From contig CALZQD010000013.1 of the NCBI GenBank assembly GCA_945828175.1, positions 1 through 14,547 of the forward strand: a DNA stretch of 14,547 bases, given 5' to 3'. A model generated the notes under the pieces. The model was not told the DNA's origin and ran no database searches. It was given only the letters and a program-made list of their open reading frames with translations. The stretch's first letter is position 1; each line of letters starts with the position of its first letter. A program made the position numbers and the translations under genes. Source of the stretch: an uncultured Bacteroidales bacterium. Its GTDB lineage: Bacteria > Bacteroidota > Bacteroidia > Bacteroidales > Muribaculaceae. Below are positions 1-7,204 of this stretch, piece by piece.

Positions 1-12
1 TATAAGAGACAG
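1..12. other. Probable Tn5/Nextera mosaic-end adapter remnant at contig edge
   Basis: The first twelve bases, TATAAGAGACAG, are identical to the 3' part of the 19-bp Tn5 mosaic end used in tagmentation libraries. The overlapping peptidase frame supports an artefact: residues read normally for an M3 peptidase up to Met-Ala-Lys-Thr (Thr316), where family members usually continue with Pro, but here the frame gives Cys-Leu-Leu encoded by the adapter-like bases. The remnant probably ends at base 11 or 12, since one base could be shared by chance. Confidence 0.8.
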
Positions 13-959
13 GTCTTGGCCATGACGTTGTCGGTCATGTATGAGCCGAAGTCTTTAAAGCCGAGGAGATGGGCTTTCTGAGCGCGGGCTTTGAGGATTT
101 CGTTGATGACGGGGAGGTTGTTGTTTTCGCCGCTCGAGGCGAGGTTGGTGTAGCCTTCGTACATCTGCTGACGGAGCTCGCGGTTGTCGGCATACTGGAG
201 GAGGGGCAGACGGCTGGGAGCATGGAGGGTGAATACCCATTTGCCTTCGCCGAGGTTGCGGCTCCGGGCCTCTTCGGCGGCAACGGCTATGCTCGAAGCG
301 GGCAGACCTGCGAGTTTGGCCGAGTCTTCGACGACGATGGCGAAGTCGTTGGTGGCGTTGAGGAGGTTTTTGTTGAACTTGAGGTAGAGGTCGGTCAGGC
401 GGCTGTTGACGGCCTTGAGGCTGTCTTTGTCGGCTTCGTCGAGGAGGGCGCCGTTACGGGTGAAGTCTTTATAGGCTTCCTCGATCATGCGGCGCTGGTC
501 GTTGGCATAGCCGAGCTCGGGATGGTCGTAGAGATATTTGACGCGCTCGAAGAGCTTGTCGTTCATTGAAATCTCGTCGCTGTGCTGAGAGTAGAGCGGG
601 TAGAATTTCTCGGCTATCTCAACCATTTCGGGCGACGAATTCGATTCGTCGAGGTTGGCGAAGACGGCGACAACTTTCTCGAGGATCTCACCCGAGCGGT
701 CGAGGGCGAGGATGGTGTTCTCGAATGTCGGGGTCTCAGGGTTAGAGGCAATCGAGTCGATCTGACGGTTATGCTGCTCTATACCGGCCTCGAGGGCGGG
801 CAGATAATCGTCGTAGGTGATTTTGTCGAAAGGCGGTATCTCGTAGGGAGTCGTATAAGGCTCAAGGAAGGGATTCTGGCGGGCCTCATGCTTGCATGAG
901 ACAAAGACGCCTCCGCCGATGGCTGCGGCACTTGCACACATTAAAATCAGTTTTTTCAT
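1..959 (-). CDS. M3-family metallopeptidase (peptidyl-dipeptidase Dcp-like) lipoprotein, C-terminus missing
   Basis: Peptidases of this family (oligopeptidase A / Dcp) are zinc enzymes that trim short peptides; this one is probably in the periplasm or on a membrane surface. The frame opens with ATG at 959 and stays open to the window edge (about 316 genuine residues). Residues 1-22 form a signal peptide ending in Phe-Val-Ser-Cys, a loose lipobox with Cys22 as the lipidation site. The body is the helical N-terminal part of the family: an Asn-Pro-Phe start, then Pro-Pro-Phe-Asp-Lys-Ile near 42-47, a Pro-Thr-Phe-Glu-Asn-Thr block near 77-82, and an Arg-Ala-Gln-Lys-Ala-His-Leu-Leu-Gly-Phe block shortly before the edge. 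The HExxH zinc site lies beyond the window, so activity cannot be judged. Family members are about 680-720 residues, so over half is missing. The last three codons appear to be adapter sequence. The gene has its own promoter and sits 83 nt after the vWA/tubulin/papain operon, with no visible functional tie to it. Confidence 0.88.
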   Translation of the reverse strand, partial: MKKLILMCASAAAIGGGVFVSCKHEARQNPFLEPYTTPYEIPPFDKITYDDYLPALEAGIEQHNRQIDSIASNPETPTFENTILALDRSGEILEKVVAVFANLDESNSSPEMVEIAEKFYPLYSQHSDEISMNDKLFERVKYLYDHPELGYANDQRRMIEEAYKDFTRNGALLDEADKDSLKAVNSRLTDLYLKFNKNLLNATNDFAIVVEDSAKLAGLPASSIAVAAEEARSRNLGEGKWVFTLHAPSRLPLLQYADNRELRQQMYEGYTNLASSGENNNLPVINEILKARAQKAHLLGFKDFGSYMTDNVMAKTCLL

Positions 960-998
960 TTTTTATATAATTTTTATTTCAGGTTTTCAATCTGACTG

Positions 999-1030
999 CA
1001 AAGTTAGTTGTTTTGCGCCGTTTTGTCAAA
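999..1030 (-). promoter_or_regulatory. Bacteroidetes-type promoter for the M3 peptidase gene
   Basis: On the minus strand the sequence reads TTTG (1030-1027), 20 bases, then TAACTTTG (1006-999). This matches the Bacteroidetes sigma-ABfr consensus (-33 TTTG, about 19-21 nt, -7 TAnnTTTG). Transcription would start near base 992, giving a leader of about 33 nt before the ATG at 959. The promoter lies wholly in the gap after the papain-like gene, so the peptidase can be expressed independently. No convincing terminator separates the two genes. Confidence 0.8.
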
Positions 1031-1042
1031 CCGCAGCGACGG

Positions 1043-4000
1043 TCATCTGCCGAGAAGTTCCTCGACGGAGAAACGTTTGCTGCGGTAGATGACGAAGCGG
1101 TCGGGGTCTTCGGTCTCGACGAGCGTCGGCGTAATAGAGAAGTAGGCGTTGGTGGCGCTGCGCCATGCTGCGGCGTCGGCCGGAGTTGCCGCGTTGATGA
1201 ACATCATCGTCACGGTCTCGTCGTTGTCGATGTCGGTGAAGACAGGCTTGGCGAATATGTCGGCACGACCCGATATGTCGGGAATGAGCTGTCCTGTCGT
1301 CGCAGGTTCGGGCAGATAATCGTAGCGGCGCGAGCCGATGAGATAGTCGAGCATAGAGAAATCGGCGATGGCTTGACGCAGCGAGCTGTCGATGCTGTCG
1401 CGGATCTTTTTCTTGGTAGCGTTGATGGCTCCGTCGTCGAGGGTATATTCGGCGAAGAGGCTGTCGAGGTCGATGCCCGACGTGATTTCGGCGGCGTTGT
1501 CGGCGAAATAGCGGTCGAGGCAACGGTCGTCGATGATGTCGACAAACTGATTGCAGTCGACCGTCGGCGCCGGCTCGCTCTCGAGCTCTGACTTGCGCCA
1601 CGACGCAAGGTTGGCGTTGAAGCTCATCAGACGCGAGTGACAGGACGTCATCGTCTGCGACAGCCGTCCGAGGCGGTCGATGATCATACCGGCGAGATGG
1701 AGGTGGAGGCGCTTCTGCTTGCGCTCAATCTCGAGGTCGGAGCGCTCGAGTGACTTCTCGGATATCAGGGTGTTATATCTTACGCGTATTCGGCGGCGGA
1801 GAATCATATGTATCATCCAGGCGATGATGAAGGCGGTCGAGCCGACCGTCGTGTAAATCATATTGGCCTTGTTGAGCTCCTCGGCAAGCCATATCCAGCA
1901 ACCGCAGCTCAAGAGGAATATGAAGGCATAGAACATCAGTTTGAACCCTTTGACGCGGTTGGCGTCGAGCTCGGCGGCTTTCTGCGACATGAGGCTGTTT
2001 TCTTCGTTGCGGCAGTCGTCGATGGCGCGGTCGAGGCGCTTGTCGGCGGCGTCGGCGATGTCGGTGCGCACATTGGCGTTGGCGAGCTTGATCTCGAGGG
2101 TGGCATAGGCCGTCTTGAGCGTGTTGTAGCGGGCGTTGAGACCGGCGAGCTCGTCCTGAGCCTCGTCAATGGTGTTCTCGAGGATGGCGCACTGAATGGC
2201 CGCGTCGTTGGTGTTGAAGTTGACGGCGATGTCGCAGCCGCGGTCGCGCACCTTGTCGGAGGCCTTGAGCGACAGCTCGGTTATGATGCAGGCATAGTTG
2301 AGATACTCCTCGGCATAGCGGTAGGGCATATAGCAGTAGCCGCCGTCGCCGAAGTCTTCGCCCCACGAGTTTCTGACAACAAAGACCTTATAATCATCGG
2401 AATAGCCGCAAATAACCATGGCATGCGAGAATTCTTCGCGCGGCGAAATCTCGTCGGGTGTCGGCATCTTGACGAAGCCGGCGCGGTCGTTGCCGAAAGA
2501 ATCGAAAATCCTCGCCGAGATGACGACGGGGTAGCCGTCGGCAATGGCCGATTTGATAGCATCGGTCTCGACATTGACGTTCATTGCCTTGACGACAAGG
2601 CATTTCTGCGCCTCGGAGAAGGCGAGGTCTGACGGTACGGCCGAAAAATTCGTCTCATCATACTGATGATGGCTCTCGTCGCAGATGCCTGCGGTCATGG
2701 CCTCTTTGATGATACGGTAGATCGACGTACCACAGTTTTCGTTCTGCTTGCCCACGGCCTCGCGCGCGTTATAATATAGGAATGCTTCGCTCATGTTGCG
2801 GATATCGCCCGTGAGCTGGCGTATCATATATTCGATGACCGAGGTGACCGCGAAGGCAGAGCAAGAGCCGAGGCTGCCCTGACTCTTGACTGGTGTGAAG
2901 CGCTGGCGCAGGTCGATGCTTGCACGGCTGACGGGATGGGGCTGATAATCCTCCTCGAAAGGCTCGGCGTCAGACTCGCCGACGACGGGACGATAGACGA
3001 CACCGCCAAACTCGAAGCCGTCGCCGCTGATGTGACCTGTAGCGATTTCGTTCTCGGCGACGTTTTTATGGAGCTGCGTGAGGTTGTCGCTCATCATGCG
3101 GATTGCGCGCGTAGTGTTGCGAATCTTTGTGCGCAGTTGCTTGATTTCTTCTATCGTATTGTCGCCGAGGGTTCGATATGTCTCGGCCGGCTCGCCGGAG
3201 GGGTCGATAGAGGCCAGATATTTGGCGTTCTCGAGGTCTTCTTTGACAAAGAGGTTTAGCGACGAAGTGGCGAGGTCGTCGGCCGAAAGCTGCGAGGGTG
3301 TGATTGTCGCATCTTTGAACAGAGGCGAATCGTAGCCGAGAATCATGGCGACGATGGCCTCTTTCTCGGGGAACGACAGCGACTTGTCTTTCAGACACGA
3401 CAGCAGCGCATCCTCTGACTCGGCGAAGAGGCTGTCGAGCGGCCCCGTTATCTTTGCTATAATTTCCTGGTCGCTGTTATAAGAACTTATAAGCGGGCGC
3501 ACTTTGGCATCGTAGAACGAAGCCAGCTCGGCGCGAATCCGCTCGATGACAGGCTGTGAGTGAGCGTTGGCGACATTGATGCTGACGTCTTTGATGCTGA
3601 TGCCGGCGCGGTCGATTACCGAGATGGTTGCCTTGCGGAGCAGATAGCCGACGAAGTAGTTGCGGTCGAAAATCATTGCGGCGAGGCCGAAAGTATCGAC
3701 CGGCCGATTGCGCGAGGCGAAAGCCGTCGTGCCGCTGATGGCCCGTCGGCATGTAGTCTCGAGTATCGCGAGGCGGCCGAAAATCTCGGTCATGGCGTCG
3801 AGGTCGAGCTTGAGAGCCAGACCGTCGGAGTTGATGTCGCTGATAAACCTGAATGACACTATCTCCGGCGACGTATGACGCATGGCGGCGATGTCGCTTA
3901 TCGCCAGGGCACAATTGGCTTTGAGGACCTGCGGCGTCGAGAGCGGGTCGGCGGCGCCGTCGCTGAAAAGGCGGCTCAGGTCGTGGCTGACGCCCATGAC

Positions 4001-4402
4001 GCTGATCTCGTAGCGGCATGTGTCGGCGTCGATGGATCGGATGAGGTCTTTGGCTGTCTCGACGGCAGCAGCGTCGTAGAGCGGCACATAGATGACGGCG
4101 AGCATAGAGCCTGTGCCGGGCGTGGCGACGTTGACGTGGTCGCGGAAGAGGCTGTCGAAGAAATGCTCGTAGGCATTGTCGGCGTCGGCGCCGTCGATGA
4201 CAACCGGCGAGAGCGTGTCGCAGTCGGCCGTGGCGATGCTGACGCCGCCGCTGTCGGCAGCCGTGACGGAGTAGAAGTTGAAATAGGCCGCAGATTCCTC
4301 GTCGGCAAAGCGCTTGATATAGCGCGCGAAGCTGTCGGCGAGGCCGGTGAAGGCGCTGCCGACGAAAAAGTGCGAACTATGCTGGAGCGGGGTCTTATAC
4401 AT
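1043..4402 (-). CDS. Large membrane protein with papain-like (C1) cysteine peptidase domain, third gene of tubulin-like/vWA operon
   Basis: The protein has 1119 residues. The centre (about 490-710) is a papain-family fold: oxyanion Gln508 in Lys-Ser-Gln-Gly, nucleophile Cys514 in Gly-Ser-Cys-Ser-Ala-Phe, His660 in Ser-His-Ala-Met, and Asn678 in Arg-Asn-Ser-Trp-Gly, so the catalytic set is complete. Residues 1-460 match no family I recognise; 410-450 look helical. After the peptidase comes a predicted coiled coil (about 738-775), then two membrane helices (822-840 and 848-868) joined by a seven-residue loop, then about 250 mostly helical residues. There is no signal peptide. Basic residues flank the hairpin (Arg816/Lys818/Lys821 and Arg869-Arg875), so both large parts should be cytosolic, which is unusual for papain-like enzymes. 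The ATG at 4402 overlaps the end of the tubulin-like gene by 8 nt, implying translational coupling. Its role is unknown; a processing protease or effector of the system is inferred. Confidence 0.85.
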   Translation of the reverse strand: MYKTPLQHSSHFFVGSAFTGLADSFARYIKRFADEESAAYFNFYSVTAADSGGVSIATADCDTLSPVVIDGADADNAYEHFFDSLFRDHVNVATPGTGSMLAVIYVPLYDAAAVETAKDLIRSIDADTCRYEISVMGVSHDLSRLFSDGAADPLSTPQVLKANCALAISDIAAMRHTSPEIVSFRFISDINSDGLALKLDLDAMTEIFGRLAILETTCRRAISGTTAFASRNRPVDTFGLAAMIFDRNYFVGYLLRKATISVIDRAGISIKDVSINVANAHSQPVIERIRAELASFYDAKVRPLISSYNSDQEIIAKITGPLDSLFAESEDALLSCLKDKSLSFPEKEAIVAMILGYDSPLFKDATITPSQLSADDLATSSLNLFVKEDLENAKYLASIDPSGEPAETYRTLGDNTIEEIKQLRTKIRNTTRAIRMMSDNLTQLHKNVAENEIATGHISGDGFEFGGVVYRPVVGESDAEPFEEDYQPHPVSRASIDLRQRFTPVKSQGSLGSCSAFAVTSVIEYMIRQLTGDIRNMSEAFLYYNAREAVGKQNENCGTSIYRIIKEAMTAGICDESHHQYDETNFSAVPSDLAFSEAQKCLVVKAMNVNVETDAIKSAIADGYPVVISARIFDSFGNDRAGFVKMPTPDEISPREEFSHAMVICGYSDDYKVFVVRNSWGEDFGDGGYCYMPYRYAEEYLNYACIITELSLKASDKVRDRGCDIAVNFNTNDAAIQCAILENTIDEAQDELAGLNARYNTLKTAYATLEIKLANANVRTDIADAADKRLDRAIDDCRNEENSLMSQKAAELDANRVKGFKLMFYAFIFLLSCGCWIWLAEELNKANMIYTTVGSTAFIIAWMIHMILRRRIRVRYNTLISEKSLERSDLEIERKQKRLHLHLAGMIIDRLGRLSQTMTSCHSRLMSFNANLASWRKSELESEPAPTVDCNQFVDIIDDRCLDRYFADNAAEITSGIDLDSLFAEYTLDDGAINATKKKIRDSIDSSLRQAIADFSMLDYLIGSRRYDYLPEPATTGQLIPDISGRADIFAKPVFTDIDNDETVTMMFINAATPADAAAWRSATNAYFSITPTLVETEDPDRFVIYRSKRFSVEELLGR

Positions 4403-7175
4403 TCTCGCCGAGTTTGTCTTTGACGTATTTGAGCTCGTTTCTGAGCAGGTCGGCGGTCTCTTTGTTGATGCGCAGTTTCAGGTCGGCCGTCGAGAGGTCG
4501 TTTTGAGAGTATTTCTCACGATAGTTGACCTTGGCGTCGCTGATGATGGCGTTGAATTCGTCGACGCCGCGCGAGGTGCGAATTTCCGAAATATATTTCT
4601 CAAACGAACCCTCGACCTTGTCGCGCGAGCGGCGCAGCAGGTCGAACGCTTCGGCGCGGTCTTTTGCCAGCGGCGTCCAGTAGTCGTCGAGCGGGTCGCC
4701 GTTTTCCTCGTCCTTGAAGCTGAAGACGCCGTCTTCGTTCTTGATGAGGCCGAAAATCAGGCCGTTGACCCAGAGCTCGACCATGTCGGCCGAGTTCTTC
4801 TCGGTAGGCATCAGCGAGAACTGTTCGCGGACCATGCGGCGGCGGATGTTTTCGTCGAAGTGATTCGAGAAGGCCATCGGACGGCTGTTCCAGGCGTCGT
4901 AAGTGCGCTTGTATTCAGGAACCGAAAGCAGGGTGAAGACGGGCACGACGCAATACTGACGGTAGATGATGATGCGGTCTGTGCCGCCGACAGAGGCGAA
5001 ATCGGGGTCGGTAGAGTTGGGCGTGAGGTCGCGCAGTTCGATTGCGCCACCCTTGAGGCAGGTGTGGTCTTTGTCGGGGACGCCGACGAAGAAATAGTTG
5101 GGCACGTCTTCGTGGGTGTAGCCGTGGAAGTCGGTGGGGAAGAGCTGCGACGACTGGGCGATGGCGAGGTTGAGCACGCGGTGGAAGTCATCTTCGGAGA
5201 GCTGACGCAAGGCGTATTCGATGTCGCATTTGAGCCAGTGCTGTGTGCCGTTGAGCGAGGTGGTGTAGTCCTTGAAATTGCGCTCGATCTCGAGCATGGG
5301 CTTGTTGGGGAACTCGAGGATGCCGTCGGCCCAGCCCATCGACTTGATGAAGGCAGGAATGTTGACCTCGGTGTCGTCGACAACGACTTTGTCGATATAT
5401 GGAGCCGTCAGGTCGATGCGGAAGGTCGATGACTGGCGGCGGATGAGATTGTCAACCTCGGCGATGCGGCGGCCATAGCGGGTATAGAGATTCGAGAGGA
5501 TGGTGTCGACGGCGTCGACCTTCTTGTTCCAGTTGTCGAGTTGCTGGACGAACCAGGTGTAGAAGACTATGGCTCCGTTGTGGCGCTGTATCTCACGTTG
5601 GTTGATGACAGTGCGGACGACGGCAGCGCAAAGGTCGGCGGTGGCGTCGTCGACCGTACTCTGACGTTTGAAAATCTTGTTGCGCAGATTGGTGAGCTCG
5701 CTGATGGCGTTTGTGACGGTGACGTCGAGGGGTGTCGACATGCGCAGGAAGCCGTCGAGTTCGGCCTTCATCTCTTTGAGGCAGATGTCGGCATGGTCTT
5801 TCAGTGCGGCGATGACGGCCTTGGTGAGGCCTACGCCGTAGTCGCCGTTGAGGGTGTTGACGATGAGCTGATGGAGTTTTTCCTCGATGATGCAGCACTT
5901 TTCGGTGACGCGCTTGTCGATGAAATCGTTGCCGACCGAAACCTCTTTCTTATAATTGTCAATCTCGCTCTTGGGATTGTCGCGGTCGTTGATGTCGGGG
6001 AGGATGAAATCGGGGTCTTTCGGGAGAATCCAGTCGATGATGTCGTCGCGGCCGTTGTTCTCGCGGACTTTTACCTCGGGATTGTCGATCCAGTTTGCGG
6101 CGATGGCTTCGGGATTGTCGCCGGCATTGCGCAGACGCTCGATGATGCGGCGGCAGGTCTTGAGACCGTAAATCTCGCTGAGGTCAGAGGCGCGAAAGAC
6201 AATTTCGCTCATGCCGACGCCCGAGGCCCAGGCCTTCTTGTCGCCGATGTTGTATGTCGTCGAAATCATGTTGCGCTCGGCGTTGTCGGCGATAGAAGCG
6301 GCTTTGTCAGATAGTTCGCCGGCGCCGGTGATGAGGGCGAGCGAGACCATCTCGGCGATCTGGTCGATGTTGTCGTAAGAGTCGCCGTTGTCGTTGCGGT
6401 TAGAGATGAAGAAGACGGCGTTGAAGGGTGCGTCTTCGCCTGTGAGGCCGTCGACGCCGGGATAGTCGAGCGGGATTGTCTCGCCGACGGGCAGGTGCAT
6501 CAGAAAATCGAGGTCCATAAGCGCGCCGTAGGCATTGGGTTTGAGCAGGAACTTGTCGTATTTGAGCTGGGCGTCGAAGATGTCGGGCAGCACGGCGTAG
6601 CCGATAGTCTTGCCGCGGAGGCTGAGCTGACGCTTGATGTTCTTGATGAGGTAGGCCGTGTCGATGAAAGTGCCCGAGCCTGTACCGCCGGCAATCGAGA
6701 AGACGAGGTTGATGTCGACCGATGTGTCGAGGAGCTGATATTTAGAGTTGCGGGCGATTTCGGCACTGCATATCTCATTGAGCGTCTGTTTGATTTTGGC
6801 TTCGACGCTCTTGTATTTCATGGCGAAGGCAAAGCGGCCGTTGGTGCGCACCATGCCGGCGCCGTCGGTCAGCTTGGTCAGGGCCTCGCTGCTTGAGTCG
6901 GTGATCCAGCTGAGTCGGTCGCGGTTGCGCAGGAAGATGGGCTTGGGGTTGACCTCGATGAGCGAAATCTGTTCGCGGGGCTCGAGTTTGACCTCGCCAT
7001 ATTTGGTTTTCAGTGATTTGGCGTATGCGGCGTGGTCGGTGTCAAGGCCGACGAAGCCTATCATCGGCGGAACTTCGCCGTAGGTTTCGATAAACATTTT
7101 CTTTGTGTGGAGCAGGGCGTTCATGCCTGTGCCGCCCAGACCAACGTAGAGTGTGCGTTTGATGTTTGTTGCCAT
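4395..7175 (-). CDS. Tubulin/FtsZ-superfamily (Tubulin_2-like) protein with long C-terminal region
   Basis: The protein has 926 residues and no signal peptide or membrane helix, so it is probably cytosolic. The N-terminal 300-340 residues fit the FtsZ/tubulin fold of the Tubulin_2 type: a first glycine loop, Gly-Leu-Gly-Gly-Thr-Gly (12-17), after a beta strand; the signature Gly-Gly-Thr-Gly-Ser-Gly (163-168), equivalent to the phosphate-binding loop of FtsZ; and Asn214 in Asn-Ala-Tyr-Gly-Ala. A stretch with Asn269 and Asp271 after the strand Phe-Phe-Ile-Ser-Asn could be the T7-like catalytic loop, but that is tentative. Residues about 340-926 are a large, mainly helical extension with coiled-coil tendency near 535-580, which I cannot assign. 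FtsZ has about 380 residues, so this is more than twice as long. It lies 29 nt after the vWA gene and overlaps the papain-like gene by 8 nt. FtsZ-like proteins beside vWA genes have been predicted to act in membrane remodelling. Nucleotide binding is likely; polymerisation is inferred. Confidence 0.88.
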   Translation of the reverse strand: MATNIKRTLYVGLGGTGMNALLHTKKMFIETYGEVPPMIGFVGLDTDHAAYAKSLKTKYGEVKLEPREQISLIEVNPKPIFLRNRDRLSWITDSSSEALTKLTDGAGMVRTNGRFAFAMKYKSVEAKIKQTLNEICSAEIARNSKYQLLDTSVDINLVFSIAGGTGSGTFIDTAYLIKNIKRQLSLRGKTIGYAVLPDIFDAQLKYDKFLLKPNAYGALMDLDFLMHLPVGETIPLDYPGVDGLTGEDAPFNAVFFISNRNDNGDSYDNIDQIAEMVSLALITGAGELSDKAASIADNAERNMISTTYNIGDKKAWASGVGMSEIVFRASDLSEIYGLKTCRRIIERLRNAGDNPEAIAANWIDNPEVKVRENNGRDDIIDWILPKDPDFILPDINDRDNPKSEIDNYKKEVSVGNDFIDKRVTEKCCIIEEKLHQLIVNTLNGDYGVGLTKAVIAALKDHADICLKEMKAELDGFLRMSTPLDVTVTNAISELTNLRNKIFKRQSTVDDATADLCAAVVRTVINQREIQRHNGAIVFYTWFVQQLDNWNKKVDAVDTILSNLYTRYGRRIAEVDNLIRRQSSTFRIDLTAPYIDKVVVDDTEVNIPAFIKSMGWADGILEFPNKPMLEIERNFKDYTTSLNGTQHWLKCDIEYALRQLSEDDFHRVLNLAIAQSSQLFPTDFHGYTHEDVPNYFFVGVPDKDHTCLKGGAIELRDLTPNSTDPDFASVGGTDRIIIYRQYCVVPVFTLLSVPEYKRTYDAWNSRPMAFSNHFDENIRRRMVREQFSLMPTEKNSADMVELWVNGLIFGLIKNEDGVFSFKDEENGDPLDDYWTPLAKDRAEAFDLLRRSRDKVEGSFEKYISEIRTSRGVDEFNAIISDAKVNYREKYSQNDLSTADLKLRINKETADLLRNELKYVKDKLGENV

Positions 7176-7204
7176 GATATTGAAAATGGTTCTTGATTAT
7201 TCGT

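Noticed and set aside
69..569. Plus-strand open frame opposite the M3 peptidase
   Set aside because: The minus strand encodes a clear M3 peptidase with signal peptide and promoter; the plus frame has no recognisable motif and is antisense shadow.
4347..5432. Long plus-strand open frame (361 codons) opposite the tubulin-like gene
   Set aside because: It is the antisense of a well-supported gene. The high-GC codon bias leaves few stops on the other strand. Its product is low-complexity Val/Glu/Asp-rich with no motifs. The same holds for the frames at 1013-1591, 1808-2632, 3875-4423 and 5541-6314.
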